A DNA stretch of 64,000 nucleotides from Cognataquiflexum aquatile (lineage in GTDB: Bacteria > Bacteroidota > Bacteroidia > Cytophagales > Cyclobacteriaceae): positions 1,364,001 to 1,428,000 of the forward strand of contig NZ_QMIK01000001.1 in NCBI RefSeq assembly GCF_003316845.1. Direction: 5' to 3'. The notes below the pieces were generated by a model. The model worked only from the letters and a program-made list of their open reading frames with translations, made no database searches and had not been told where the DNA came from. The translations under genes and the position numbers were made by a program. This document shows, one piece after another, positions 8,472-18,601 of the stretch. Each line of letters begins with the position of its first letter. The first letter of the stretch is position 1.

Positions 8472-9209
8472 TCAATTGACTGCAAAGTTCTTGAAATGAT
8501 ATTTTGCCCTCAAGTACAAATGATTGCCCAAGCTATCTACCCGATAACTTTCTCTTTTAGCAGGAAAAAGAATCCCGGTGGAGTTGTCCCATTCCTGATT
8601 GTACACCATGCTGAAATGACCGCTTGTCTTGACTCTGTACCCTACAATCTGAAAAGACTCAGTATCAAAAAAATACCACCATATATCCACAGCAGGGTTT
8701 TCGGGATCACCGTCAATGACCTGAACGGTCTCTACCTCCCGTCCGTCTGCCAATTTGGTAATCCCTTGATATTTTAGAATTTTACTTTTATCCAATAAGT
8801 CAAAAGGTTTTGTCAAAACATAATAAGCGGCATCAATATCCTTCTTTTTATTCGCTAAAAAGCCCTCGTTTTGGATCTCATTTTCCCCCATCCAATACTT
8901 GGTACGAGACCCGTCGAAAACAACCTTATGGAAAATAGAATCTTTTTCCCATGACATTTTTGCCTCAAAAAATGGCTTTTGCCGAAATTCAATTTCTTGA
9001 AGGATATGATTTTCTACTTCTCCATTTTCAAGATAAAGCTTGGTTTCTTTTTCCAAAGAAAATGATTCCAAATTATTCCAAGCTTCCTCCCCTCCATGTG
9101 CGGCAATTGATTTTTTAATTATCCTGACCGCCCTATTCTCAATACAAGAAGTGCAAAAAACCAACAAGATCGAGGTATAAATAATAGAAATCGAAAGGCG
9201 GATCTTCAT
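8472..9209 (-). CDS. LolA-like / DUF6503-type lipoprotein
   Basis: 245 residues with a signal peptide ending in a lipobox (FCTSC, Cys about residue 22). The mature part starts with AHGGEEAWNNLESFSLEKET, a pattern seen in Bacteroidota lipoproteins that fold as half beta-barrels like LolA/LppX. Alternating hydrophobic strands run to the C-terminus with no catalytic motif. By fold it may bind a hydrophobic ligand or a lipoprotein; that is inference. It is transcribed in the same direction as the histidine phosphatase-like gene, 182 bp apart, and may or may not be co-transcribed. Confidence 0.6.
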   Translation of the reverse strand: MKIRLSISIIYTSILLVFCTSCIENRAVRIIKKSIAAHGGEEAWNNLESFSLEKETKLYLENGEVENHILQEIEFRQKPFFEAKMSWEKDSIFHKVVFDGSRTKYWMGENEIQNEGFLANKKKDIDAAYYVLTKPFDLLDKSKILKYQGITKLADGREVETVQVIDGDPENPAVDIWWYFFDTESFQIVGYRVKTSGHFSMVYNQEWDNSTGILFPAKRESYRVDSLGNHLYLRAKYHFKNFAVN

Positions 9210-9280
9210 GGGACTTTTTGTTCAATTTCTCCAAAGGTAAAAATTAACCACTGAGGAAAGGAAATTAAACTACCTGAAAT

Positions 9281-9307
9281 AAAAAAAGAGGGGAACAATG
9301 TCCCCTC
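9281..9307 (-). terminator. Intrinsic terminator of the Big2 lipoprotein gene
   Basis: On the minus strand a 7-bp perfect stem GAGGGGA/TCCCCTC with a 6-nt loop is followed by TTTTTTT. It lies 26 bp after the stop of the gene at 9333-10964. Confidence 0.85.
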
Positions 9308-9332
9308 CTATAATTGATTTCACTTAGAGATT

Positions 9333-10964
9333 TTAATAACCCGTTGATTTTTTAGGATCAAGGTCAGAAAGTGTTCTTAGGTTAGACAAATCAACTATTC
9401 TACTTGATTTGAGTTCAGTTATCGGCGTAGTATCAATCTGTGCAACTCCTGCCAAAACCAGGTTATTTGCTCTATTATAGTATAAGGCAAAATCATTGGG
9501 ACCGAGTTCAATTACTGAGGCACAAGCAATCGTCACGTTTGTCATATCTCTTGTAATTGGATGAGGTCTTAATGAAGATTCGGGAAGGATGTTGTATCCA
9601 CAGTCAACAGCATTGCCGACATTTCTCATAAATGCACCCATATTAATCAAGAATTGATTTTCAACCGCCAAGCCTACGGGGGTATAGAAACCGTCCCACT
9701 CTCCAATAAATATTATTCTTCCACCTCCCTCAGCAAAAGCTTTCATGGAGTTAATTTCATCAACTGAGAATTGAACTTTAGGAAGCCATAAGAATAGAAT
9801 TTTAACATCTGAAGGAATATCGGTAAGTGGCGTATTGGAAGAGTTGATAAAGTCAAGATCAAATCCATAACTCCTGATTTCGTCATGAAGCCTGGAATGG
9901 GTACCTGAAGTTTGGCATGACTCCGGATAGCCAGAATTTCTGCCACAATCAAAAAGTACCCTGGTACCATTTGCCCTTTCTCCAATAGTGGTGTAATTAA
10001 TGAGGTTTCTTACGAGAAGAATATTATTGGGATTGTTCAAAGAATTATTATCGATATGGTTGACATCATTGAACACAACAACATCTCTTCCCGGACGAGG
10101 GGCTACAGATTCCTGTACAAACAAATCAGCAGAACCAACAACATCAAAAGATTTTGCACTGACTTTGGTCAAACCAAATTTCTTTCCCTTTGCCAAACCA
10201 TTCTGGTCTACGGAGGCTACATCATCTTCTGAAACAAACCATTCAACTTTCAAATTTTCGAGCAATTCTCCATAGAAATTATAAACTTTTGCTTCAAATT
10301 TTTGCTCTCCATCCACCAAAATCGTTGCTTCTTTTGGTGAAATCTCAATCCTGGCAGGGCAAGTTTTGTCCTCCAATCTATATACAACTCTTAATGATTG
10401 ATTTTCCATTAATGGAACAATACCATTGTCAAGTTTTGTGGTTTCTTTTGAAACAATCGCCACATCAACAAATCCCAAAACTTTTTCACCAATCCTGACC
10501 CTAACCCTGTAAATTTTGCCTTTGACAGCTTTGGACTTTGCTGTGTCCCAAATCACAGTGTAATTTTCTTCAGAAGCATTTAAGGTCACTTTGTCGGTTC
10601 CTGTTCCCTCCCGCTTAAATGATTGAAGGACAGTTTTAAATTCAAAATCATCACTGATTTCAACTATCGGAGAAAGATTGGGATTGAACTTACCATGGAA
10701 TTTGGGATCCTTGCCTATTGTGGGTGCTAGGAAATAAAATTCGTCAACATCTCCTCCATTAGCGGCGTCCGATATACCGATTTTGCCGAAATTAGAAGAC
10801 AATGTTTGGGACAATAATGCAATATCATCATTGATATCATCATCGTTCAACATACTTTCAGAACATGAACCTGCCACCATAATGACAGCAAGAAATACCA
10901 GAAGTTGCGACTTAAAGGTTTTGATCCTTTGCAACAAATTTGAATTTTTGAAATAGGATTCCAT
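9333..10964 (-). CDS. Big2-domain lipoprotein with C-terminal glutamine amidotransferase-like alpha/beta domain (paralogue 1)
   Basis: 543 residues. An N-terminal signal segment ends in the lipobox VAGSC (Cys34) followed by an acidic stretch (NDDDINDD), which suggests surface export of the lipoprotein. A bacterial Ig-like Big2 domain lies at about residues 200-290 (ARIEISPKEATILVDGEQKF... ending VSAKSFDVVGSADLFV). The C-terminal 250 residues begin RPGRDVVVFNDVN and contain GGRIIFIGEWDGFY and ACASVIEL, resembling Rossmann-like GATase/DUF4350 proteins in which a regulator or lectin function replaces catalysis; I see no clear Cys-His-Glu triad. It is a close paralogue of the gene at 12021-13661. 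Its function is unknown. Confidence 0.7.
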   Translation of the reverse strand: MESYFKNSNLLQRIKTFKSQLLVFLAVIMVAGSCSESMLNDDDINDDIALLSQTLSSNFGKIGISDAANGGDVDEFYFLAPTIGKDPKFHGKFNPNLSPIVEISDDFEFKTVLQSFKREGTGTDKVTLNASEENYTVIWDTAKSKAVKGKIYRVRVRIGEKVLGFVDVAIVSKETTKLDNGIVPLMENQSLRVVYRLEDKTCPARIEISPKEATILVDGEQKFEAKVYNFYGELLENLKVEWFVSEDDVASVDQNGLAKGKKFGLTKVSAKSFDVVGSADLFVQESVAPRPGRDVVVFNDVNHIDNNSLNNPNNILLVRNLINYTTIGERANGTRVLFDCGRNSGYPESCQTSGTHSRLHDEIRSYGFDLDFINSSNTPLTDIPSDVKILFLWLPKVQFSVDEINSMKAFAEGGGRIIFIGEWDGFYTPVGLAVENQFLINMGAFMRNVGNAVDCGYNILPESSLRPHPITRDMTNVTIACASVIELGPNDFALYYNRANNLVLAGVAQIDTTPITELKSSRIVDLSNLRTLSDLDPKKSTGY

Positions 10965-11466
10965 TGGGTTTAAAATTAAAGGTTAAAGTTTGACTGGGAT
11001 TTTCTTGACACTAGCTTTATCGGCTTTTAGCCATTCCATTTTGATAAAATTAGAAATTTCAATGCATTGAAATTCTGAACAACAATTAGGTAAGGAGTTC
11101 AATGTACAGTTACATACTTTTCCAATGCCATTGCACCATTCTGGTGTGTAGAAAACATGTCAAAACATTTATTTTTAAACCATTAATAGTTGTTTGACCA
11201 CAAAAAAATGTTCTACAAATAGTTTTTTTAGCATTTTAATTATAATATATTTATTAAGGTTTATGGTTATCATAAATTCTTTTTATTAAAATCGAGTGTC
11301 ATGCAAGTCATTACCCAAATAGTGAAGATGCCTGCTTTGATAATTTCTGTTTTCACAATTCTGAAATCTCAACTTCAGCAACCTTCACTTCCGAAGGAGA
11401 ATTAATGCGTTTTATATTATTAAGGTAGACCCAAAAAAGTTAGAGAAAATTTATCCTATAGAAACC
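10965..11466. other. 502-bp divergent intergenic region
   Basis: The region between the first Big2 lipoprotein and the LytTR regulator is AT-rich. A possible 34-codon ORF runs 11301-11405 on the plus strand, but it has no recognisable feature and is not called. Both neighbouring genes must be promoted from here. Confidence 0.5.
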
Positions 11467-11844
11467 ATGGATGCCATCAAAACCAAAATGACCTCAAAAA
11501 TTGCCATTCCCATATTGAATGGTTTTGAAATTCTGAATATTCAGGAAATCATCAGATGTGAAGCAGATGGCAATTATTGCAAAATAATTTCTCCCAATGG
11601 CAATGATATCCGACAACCCGAAATACGTGTTGTGTCCAGAAACCTCAAGGAAATATGTGATAATCTTTCAAAAAAGGGATTTATAAGGATTCACCATTCT
11701 CATTTGATCAATCCCTTATATATCAAAAAAGTCTTGAAATCTGAAGGTGGTATGATTGAAATGGTGGATGGAATTAAAATAAGGATTACTCAAAATAAGG
11801 AAACCGTATTGCATGAAATCTTTGATTATGTACCAAAAATTTAA
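11467..11844 (+). CDS. Stand-alone LytTR DNA-binding regulator
   Basis: 125 residues consisting almost entirely of a LytTR domain: a leading beta strand (IPILNGFEILNIQEIIRCEA), the YCKI strand, VVSRNLKEICDNL, and the hallmark FIRIHHSHLINPLYIKKV near residues 78-95. LytTR domains bind DNA through beta-strands and usually follow a receiver domain; here the receiver and any kinase are missing. It lies divergent from, and between, two paralogous Big2 lipoprotein genes, which makes these its most likely targets by position; this is inference. A short basic segment precedes the domain. Confidence 0.88.
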   Translation: MDAIKTKMTSKIAIPILNGFEILNIQEIIRCEADGNYCKIISPNGNDIRQPEIRVVSRNLKEICDNLSKKGFIRIHHSHLINPLYIKKVLKSEGGMIEMVDGIKIRITQNKETVLHEIFDYVPKI

Positions 11845-12020
11845 ATGAAAATCATATTCTCTAGGTTTCACCATTTTGGCCTTCTTTTAGAATAGCCAAA
11901 TCAGTTAAAAGTTCCTTTTTGAGATAATCTATTCATTATCAAGCGGACCGGAAGTCTTTATCATTTCACAATTTTTTGGCTTCAACATTCATCCAATTCA
12001 ACCAACAATACACCCTTAAT

Positions 12021-13661
12021 TCAAAATCCACTTGAATTATTGGGATTCAAAGACAATTTGATTCTAGAATTGAAATAATCATGACTCCTTCCTGTAACCA
12101 ATTCTGAAATTGGTTGGGTATTGATCTGTGCTACTCCTGCAAGTACAAATTGATTTGATTTGTCATAAAACAGCGGATAATCGTTTGACCCGAGCTCGAT
12201 TACAGACGCGCAGGCTATTGTGAGATCGGTAACATCCCTCATGATTGGATGGACCCGCAAGGAGGATGCGGGCAGCGTATTGTATCCACAGTTTACAGCC
12301 TTCCCAACGTTCCTCATAAATGCACCCAAATTGATCAATAATTGATTTTCAACTTCCAACCCATCATTACCATAAAAAGCATCCCACTCTCCAATGAAAA
12401 CTATCCTCCCCCCTTCTTCTGCAAATTTCTTAAGTGCATTGATTTCTGAAAGTTTAAAATGAACTGTTGGAAGCCATAGGAAAATGACTTTGACTTCTTG
12501 AGGGATTTCAATCAAAGTACCCGCCGAAGAGGAAATGTCCTCTAAAATATACCCTTCGTTTGTAATCAAGTTACGCATTGGGTTATATCGCTCCGAATCC
12601 CCACAAGGTGTGGGATTTTCTTTTTCGTGGGCGGAGGACCTTCCGCAGTCAAACCAGATTTTTGAGCCATTGTTTCGGACTCCCGGGCTTGAAAAATTAA
12701 TGAGATTTTTGACCATCAATTGGTTGTTTGGGTTTTCTATTCCCTCCCCAAAAAATGGATTGACATCATTAAAAACAACGATATCTCTACCCGGCCTTGG
12801 TGAATCCTGCTTTTCCTGAACAAATATATATGCAGAGGCCGACACATCATTTGATTTGGCTATTACCTCCGAAAACCCATATTTAATCCCGGTCGCAAGC
12901 CCTTTATTGTCTATAGAGCCAATTTTTTCGTCTGAAATCGACCATTCCACTTTTTGGTCTTCGAGGATTTCACCATAATAATTAAAAACAACAGCATCAT
13001 ATTGCTGCGTACCGGACACCATGACAGTGGCCTCTTTTGGTGTAATTTCAATTTTTGCCGGGCATATTTTCTCTTCAATTCTGAACGCAATCTGCAAGGT
13101 TTCATTTAGGTTAAGTACCTGAATTTCTGCTCCTTGTATTCTTGTCTTATTTGTCCCGATGGCAATATCCACATAACCTAATATTTTTTCATTAATCCGG
13201 ATCCTGATTCTATAGATTTTACCTAGTCTTGGTTTGGACTTAGACGTATCCCAATGTGCCGAGTAAAACTCTCCTTCCCTACTGACTTTTATCCTGTTTT
13301 CCCCAATCTCTTCTGTTGAAAACTCTTGATGAACCGAATTGAAATCAAAATCATCACTGATTTCAATCACAGGGGATAAATTACCATTGAAATTGCCTCG
13401 GAATTTTGGTTGTTTCTCTACTGTTGGAAAAAGGAAATAAAATTCATCTAAGCCTTCATTCGCCGCGTCATGCACACCGATTTTTCCATATTTTGAAGAA
13501 AGTTTTTGATGCATTAAGCTGATGTCGTCGTTGAAATCCTCATCGTCAAATACATTTTCCGAACAAGAACTAATGGAAAGTAAAAAAATAATCCCAAACC
13601 AAAACTCAATTCTAGATCTTAAAGTCTTTAAATATCTACTTGTGATGGCTGATTTGCTCAT
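12021..13661 (-). CDS. Big2-domain lipoprotein with C-terminal amidotransferase-like domain (paralogue 2)
   Basis: 546 residues from ATG 13661; an in-frame ATG at 13706 would add 15 residues, but the later start gives a better signal peptide before the lipobox SISSC. The layout repeats that of the gene at 9333-10964: acidic post-lipobox segment (DDEDFNDDISL), beta-rich region, Big2 domain (CPAKIEITPKEATVMVSGTQ...), then a Rossmann-like C-terminal domain with GGRIVFIGEWDAFY and ACASVIELGSNDYPLFY. The two proteins share long identical stretches such as LRVHPI/LRPHPI and VLAGVAQI, so they arose by duplication. The LytTR gene lies between them on the other strand. Confidence 0.7.
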   Translation of the reverse strand: MSKSAITSRYLKTLRSRIEFWFGIIFLLSISSCSENVFDDEDFNDDISLMHQKLSSKYGKIGVHDAANEGLDEFYFLFPTVEKQPKFRGNFNGNLSPVIEISDDFDFNSVHQEFSTEEIGENRIKVSREGEFYSAHWDTSKSKPRLGKIYRIRIRINEKILGYVDIAIGTNKTRIQGAEIQVLNLNETLQIAFRIEEKICPAKIEITPKEATVMVSGTQQYDAVVFNYYGEILEDQKVEWSISDEKIGSIDNKGLATGIKYGFSEVIAKSNDVSASAYIFVQEKQDSPRPGRDIVVFNDVNPFFGEGIENPNNQLMVKNLINFSSPGVRNNGSKIWFDCGRSSAHEKENPTPCGDSERYNPMRNLITNEGYILEDISSSAGTLIEIPQEVKVIFLWLPTVHFKLSEINALKKFAEEGGRIVFIGEWDAFYGNDGLEVENQLLINLGAFMRNVGKAVNCGYNTLPASSLRVHPIMRDVTDLTIACASVIELGSNDYPLFYDKSNQFVLAGVAQINTQPISELVTGRSHDYFNSRIKLSLNPNNSSGF

Positions 13662-14054
13662 AAATTCATTTATTTCTTCAATTTTCCCTGACCAATTTTT
13701 GTCCAATCAAGGGAATCAAGGGAGATTGACAATTGTTTGGGTAATTAAAACGAAGAAGGTGATTTTTTTAATCTTATGGCCAAAAAGCAAAAGTCGGCAC
13801 TTTGCTTTTTGATGGATTTCACTTAAAGTAAATTAAAATATCAATAATACTTAATCACTTATATTCAAGCAAATAACAAAAATAAATTAACATTTACCAA
13901 AGGCCAATAATGAAAATCGATTTATTAAACCGAGTATTTGGGGAAAGAAAATTTCTAAATATTCTAAAGTGTTTTCCAAACAAAAAACTTCGGATTAATA
14001 GTCTGTAAATCAGAGATAAACAAAAAATGGCATGACGGAAAAACTCTGTAAAGG
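13662..14054. other. 393-bp intergenic region
   Basis: AT-rich spacer between the second Big2 lipoprotein and the membrane glycosyltransferase. I see no gene, hairpin or consensus promoter in it. Confidence 0.5.
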
Positions 14055-15368
14055 TTATCTTACTTTTCGGCCAAAAGGATTTGTTGTGATTTCTTTCAAA
14101 ATAAAAATTAACAATGTCCCGTATTCTACAAATAAAAGAATGACGCTTTCTTTTACCTCAGGGTCCGAATAGGCATTGTATGATAGGAATACTAAACCTG
14201 TCCAAACCAAAAAAATCTTGCTTTTTGTCAAGACACTTATCCCAAATGCAGGAATAATATACCAAGGATGGACAACATTCTGTGATAACAGGTATATAAG
14301 GTATATATGTACAATTCCCATCAATAACTTTTCATAATTCTGGATTTCAATTTTTGAACTGTAAAAAACTATAGCAAAAAAGGCAAGCAAATTGAGCGAT
14401 GGTCCTACGTAGGCTATGGGATTGTAGCCCACAAAAAAACCTGAAACCCATTTTACGACATTATATATAGATCCATTGAATTCAAAGCTGCTTTGAAACA
14501 ACCTGGCACTTTGCCAAAAATTTTGAATTCCATCCGAAATCATAAGAGGTGAAAATATAAGACCTATCATTAGGGCAGAAAAAAAAAGGTATGCCATCCA
14601 TTTATCCTTTTTCCATGAAAGAATGAACAACGGGCCCAACATCAAAGGCGTCAGTTTGATACCAATTGCCCAAGACCAACCAAATGCAGACTGTAGAGGC
14701 TTCTTTTTGATCCAAAAAAATATTGAAGCCAAAATCCCGGTTAAAACAATTCCTTCGAAATGAAGATTGCCGGTTAGCTCGAGAATTAATAGCGGATTGA
14801 ATGCATAAATCCAAATTTTCGAAATTGGTTGGTTTACAAGAATTAGGATTCTGTATAGCAGATAGATATTTAAAAAATCAAACCCAATAATGAAACTCCG
14901 AAGGAAAACAATGTTTATCAGCAAGTTTTCCCCTGTCACCGAAGCCATAAAAAAGAAAAACTGGTGTAACGGAGGATAGATGGAGTAATAATGGGGAGAA
15001 TTCATTTTTTCATATAGGTAATCCCAATAGGGTTTTGGTCCTAAATCCAAACTGTTCGATATCTCATGCGGAGTTGATAAAAATGGGTTCAAACCAAACT
15101 TTAATAATTGGCCATCAAAAAAGTATCTATAAAAATCGTCTGAAAGTACGGGTATGGATACAATCAATACTAGTCTCAAAAGCAATGCGAGCAATAAGCC
15201 CCATTTTAAAGAAAACTGTCTGAATTCAAAATCAAGGCAAATAAATAGGTATAACAAGAAGCAAAGTCCAAAAAATAGGAAAGTCAGAAAAAACTCTTCT
15301 CTAGGAATCCAATATCCCAAAAGAAAAAGTAGCAAGGAATAAACAATGAAGTAAATGTAAATTTTCAA
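14055..15368 (-). CDS. GT-C fold membrane glycosyltransferase (polyprenol-phosphomannose-dependent type)
   Basis: 437 residues, highly hydrophobic with about ten to twelve membrane segments. Between the first segments the loop SDDFYRYFFDGQLLKFGLNPF and the later IYPPLHQFFFF carry the acidic and aromatic residues typical of GT87/mannosyltransferase proteins that use polyprenyl-phosphate sugars. The start is TTG (15368-15366): no ATG exists before residue ~118 and a TGA lies just upstream. It probably adds a sugar, perhaps mannose, on the periplasmic side of the membrane. It stands alone, upstream (by divergence) of the polyprenyl-phosphate sugar transferase, which supports a role in surface glycan synthesis. 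Confidence 0.72.
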   Translation of the reverse strand: MKIYIYFIVYSLLLFLLGYWIPREEFFLTFLFFGLCFLLYLFICLDFEFRQFSLKWGLLLALLLRLVLIVSIPVLSDDFYRYFFDGQLLKFGLNPFLSTPHEISNSLDLGPKPYWDYLYEKMNSPHYYSIYPPLHQFFFFMASVTGENLLINIVFLRSFIIGFDFLNIYLLYRILILVNQPISKIWIYAFNPLLILELTGNLHFEGIVLTGILASIFFWIKKKPLQSAFGWSWAIGIKLTPLMLGPLFILSWKKDKWMAYLFFSALMIGLIFSPLMISDGIQNFWQSARLFQSSFEFNGSIYNVVKWVSGFFVGYNPIAYVGPSLNLLAFFAIVFYSSKIEIQNYEKLLMGIVHIYLIYLLSQNVVHPWYIIPAFGISVLTKSKIFLVWTGLVFLSYNAYSDPEVKESVILLFVEYGTLLIFILKEITTNPFGRKVR

Positions 15369-16113
15369 AATAGTGGATGTTGATCATTGGTTTTAAATAA
15401 AATCTTCTTAATTCCCAAAATTTCGAATTTTGGAAAAACGAACACCTTTAAAATCACTTGATTTTTTATATAGAATGTACTCTATTAACCCAAATATCCA
15501 ATCCGGAGAGATTTTAAACTCAAAATAAATAATGACATTATTTGACTTTTTAAGCTGGACAGGAGCGTTAGTGGTGAAGATAAACAGTCTTTCTATAATT
15601 ATGTAAGATTGGTCATTTGAATTTTTGAAGGCAAAATTTTAATAATTGGGTAATGAGACCAGAAAAAAAATAGAAAATGAAAAAAATTAAACAAGAATGA
15701 AAATCAAAATTTATGTATAATTTTAATCATATTTTTTACTGCATTATTTATTTTTAATTGATTTTAAGGCTATTTTTTTGTGTTATTGATTGTTTTTCAT
15801 CAATTATTTTTTAAAAAAAATTGAATTAACAACAGAAACTAAATCTTTTCCAATGTATTTTTTTGCTTTTCAAATAATTTTTTATGCATTTTATTTTTTT
15901 TTTTAAATTTACGGTTCTATATTTGAATCATCAATCAAATAAAAGTTAACCAAAAGGAAAAATTTATTTAAAAGGAAATTAATGGAATTGAAATACAATT
16001 TTATGTATATTTGATGCCGATTAAAAAGCCTAAAATAACTTAACGACAAATTAGTCACTTACTCAATTAGTAAAACACTATTATTCTTCTTTATTATTAA
16101 ATTTTTAAAGGCT
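15369..16113. other. 745-bp AT-rich divergent intergenic region
   Basis: It separates the membrane glycosyltransferase from the sugar transferase gene. Long A/T runs occur, including a run of more than ten T around 15891-15904. TATATTTG at 16006-16013 matches a -7 element about 100 bp before the sugar transferase ATG, implying a long 5' leader. No ORF is supported. Confidence 0.5.
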
Positions 16114-17508
16114 ATGACAAATCACCAAAAATCAAACGTTCCTATCCTTGTTTTCTGGGACGTGATCAGCTTAAGTATTGCATTCTTTATTTCTTTGTAC
16201 TTTTACAGAATCAATGACCTCAATTTCCAAAGGATGGAAGTTGTGTTTTTAATTGCATTGATCTCCCTATGGCTTGTGATCGGTTATTCCAATAAACTAT
16301 ATGTAGATTGGACTGGGAGCAGTTTTTACAAGTCCCGTATGAGTAAATATTTTAAGACTTACTTCATACTCGCCGGCATAATAGGCATTCTTTATCTTGT
16401 ATTTTCTTTTCCTAAAGATGTCCGGAATTTATTGATGGCAATCTTAGCAGGGATTCCTTCTTTGGGAATTATCACAAATTCGCTAGTGATTAGACTTTCA
16501 GCGCCAATAAAAGAAAGACGTTCCAAGATGAGCACTACCTTAATTGCAGGTTCAGGCCAATTGGCAAATAAAGTTGCTGGATTTTTGGAATCAAATTCCT
16601 ACGCAAAGTTTGCAGTTCAGGGCTTCATTGATTGCAATCCGGAAGCAAAGTTAACATCAAAAAATGAGCGGGTGGTTTCGACTTTGGATGGATTGAAAGA
16701 CTATCTAAAATACAACTTTGCTGATGAAATTATCATTGCATTGCCCTACAATGAACTGGATAAAATAAAATCCATTGTTGAAATAGCTGATTACCATGGT
16801 ACGAGGATCAGGTTCGTTCCTGACTATCAAGGTATTTTTGGAGAAAATTTCAAAACCTATCAATTTGGAGACCTTCAATTGGTCAACATACGCCAACTAC
16901 CTTTGGATAACTGGTTCCCTAACCTTTTGAAAAACATATTCGATATCATCTTTGCATCTGCAGTACTATTGTTCCTTTCTCCTGTATTCTTTGTAATCGG
17001 ATTATTGATCAAGCTTGATTCTCCGGGACCTGTATTCTACACTCCTGTGCGAATAGGAAAAGGCGGTAAACCTTTCAAAGTATACAAGTTCAGGTCTATG
17101 AACAGCAATGACAGTGTTGTCGGTGGAACCCAATCTACCGTGAAGGATGATCCAAGAATAACCAAAATTGGTAAGATTCTTAGAAAATATAGCCTTGACG
17201 AATTACCTCAGTTTATCAATGTATTGACAGGAGAAATGAGTGTTGTAGGACCACGTCCGCACAGGACCTTCCTTAACCAAGTCTTGCAGGAGACTGAAGA
17301 CAAATACATGGTAAGGCATTATTATAAGCCTGGAATCACAGGATGGGCACAAGTTAACGGATGGAGAGGTCCCATGGAAACAGAAGAACAAAAGAAACAA
17401 AGAACTTCCCATGATTTGGAATACCTAAAAAAATGGACCTTGTGGTTGGATATAAAGATCATTTGGTTGACAGTTTTTGGTAAGAAGACGCACGAGGAAG
17501 CATTTTAA
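16114..17508 (+). CDS. Undecaprenyl-phosphate sugar phosphotransferase (WcaJ/WbaP-like, polyisoprenylphosphate hexose-1-phosphate transferase)
   Basis: 464 residues. Four membrane segments in the first ~130 residues are followed by a Rossmann-like CoA-binding_3 domain (about 140-240), then a membrane re-entrant helix (NIFDIIFASAVLLFLSPVFF) and the catalytic bacterial sugar transferase domain with SPGPVFYTPVRIGKGGKPF, KVYKFRSM, DELPQFINVLTGEMSVVGPR and GITGWAQVNGWRG. This enzyme loads the first sugar-1-phosphate (often glucose or galactose) on undecaprenyl phosphate and so starts assembly of an exopolysaccharide or O-antigen unit. It is the priming enzyme expected for the glycosyltransferase locus downstream, though ~4 kb of unrelated small genes intervene. 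A strong terminator follows. Confidence 0.93.
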   Translation: MTNHQKSNVPILVFWDVISLSIAFFISLYFYRINDLNFQRMEVVFLIALISLWLVIGYSNKLYVDWTGSSFYKSRMSKYFKTYFILAGIIGILYLVFSFPKDVRNLLMAILAGIPSLGIITNSLVIRLSAPIKERRSKMSTTLIAGSGQLANKVAGFLESNSYAKFAVQGFIDCNPEAKLTSKNERVVSTLDGLKDYLKYNFADEIIIALPYNELDKIKSIVEIADYHGTRIRFVPDYQGIFGENFKTYQFGDLQLVNIRQLPLDNWFPNLLKNIFDIIFASAVLLFLSPVFFVIGLLIKLDSPGPVFYTPVRIGKGGKPFKVYKFRSMNSNDSVVGGTQSTVKDDPRITKIGKILRKYSLDELPQFINVLTGEMSVVGPRPHRTFLNQVLQETEDKYMVRHYYKPGITGWAQVNGWRGPMETEEQKKQRTSHDLEYLKKWTLWLDIKIIWLTVFGKKTHEEAF

Positions 17509-17533
17509 GCCCTACATTATTTAATAATATAAT

Positions 17534-17569
17534 CCAAAAGGTTACCCAAGTTAGGGGTAACCTTTTTGG
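17534..17569 (+). terminator. Intrinsic terminator after the sugar transferase gene
   Basis: CCAAAAGGTTACCC and GGGTAACCTTTTTGG form a stem of about 13 bp around a 7-nt loop and include a T-run. It lies 25 bp past the stop. Confidence 0.88.
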
Positions 17570-18018
17570 TTTTAATTATTAAAGGCACAAGTTGAGTATC
17601 AATTCCAAAATTTAAGTGCGAGAGATCTCTAGGAAAAAATTAGCTAATTACTTTTCCCTTATCAACATTGGACTGGATTCGAAAAAAACCTATCTTTTGA
17701 AAGGCAGGAGATATCTCCTTTCTTGAAGACCCATTTTTCTTTTTGTAAAATAAAATCCAATTTTTAATTCCTTAACTTTACAAAAAACTCTATCCTGCTT
17801 TCCCTATGTTTGGAATTATCGTCCTTCTACCGGGTTTTTAAATTATCCGTTTCACTTTCATTCAGAAATTTTTATAAAAAAATGTGTGTATGCAATAAAT
17901 TGGATAAAATAGTAAAGAAAAAAAGAAATTGAAGCATTGTCTTGTTCTACCATAGAAAAATCATCCCTCTCTTATTTAGACATCGATGATTGGTAAAATT
18001 AACAGCAAAAGTTTGCCA
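17570..18018. other. Gene-free stretch
   Basis: About 450 bp of AT-rich sequence in which I see no gene, promoter consensus or strong hairpin. Confidence 0.5.
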
Positions 18019-18234
18019 CTAAAACAGGAGCTCAATGGATGCGTAGAAGAAAATAACCCAGACTGAAAGGTTTGTTATATTTCGAAGCAATCCGTGCTTA
18101 GGCAGTGACATCAAAGAAACCAGCAGGAAATCTAGGAGCAACAAAGTGCCCCAAAACAAAAGGTGAGACGTTGGTTTTCTCAGAATTGCCTTAATGATTC
18201 CTGTGTTGATCCCTCCTCCTTCCGTATTGGACAT
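18019..18234 (-). CDS. Small two-helix membrane protein, unknown
   Basis: 71 residues from an ATG start. After a 20-residue polar N-terminus come two hydrophobic segments, about 23-43 and 54-71, separated by SLPKHGLLRNITN. No family is recognised. Coding status is only moderately supported: the composition looks like a genuine membrane protein, but it stands alone in a gene-poor area next to other very small genes. Confidence 0.4.
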   Translation of the reverse strand: MSNTEGGGINTGIIKAILRKPTSHLLFWGTLLLLDFLLVSLMSLPKHGLLRNITNLSVWVIFFYASIELLF

Positions 18235-18601
18235 TTTTTTTCTTTTTAAATTCTGTTTGTTTCATGAATTTTCCTAAAAAAATGAAATAGAAAGTGATTA
18301 GAATTCCAGACAATTTTCAAATGAAACCGATTCATGGAATCCTAAAGATTGTGCAGTCTAGAAGCAAATCTTCCATCAGAATCCTTAGTGAATGCTGTCC
18401 TTACCATCACTAACTTTTTACTGCGGGAAGTCGGAACCCTCATATTTATTAACGTTCCTAGATCGGGAATTAAGTAGACCTGAATAAAGAAACACTGAAA
18501 ACCTAAAAAGGCTAATGGCCAGAAGAAAACAGGTTTGCTATCCGGCAGGGTGAAAGAAACCTAAACCAAAAGTGTGGAGACAAATCGCCTACCTTTTTTG
18601 C
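18235..18601. other. Gene-free stretch
   Basis: About 370 bp with a locally higher GC content at 18360-18600 than most spacers of this window, including AGGCTAATGGCC. No ORF or RNA gene can be supported. Confidence 0.4.

Noticed and set aside
11301-11405. 34-codon ORF before the LytTR gene, considered as leader peptide
   Set aside because: No run of regulatory codons and no terminator or antiterminator hairpin follows it.
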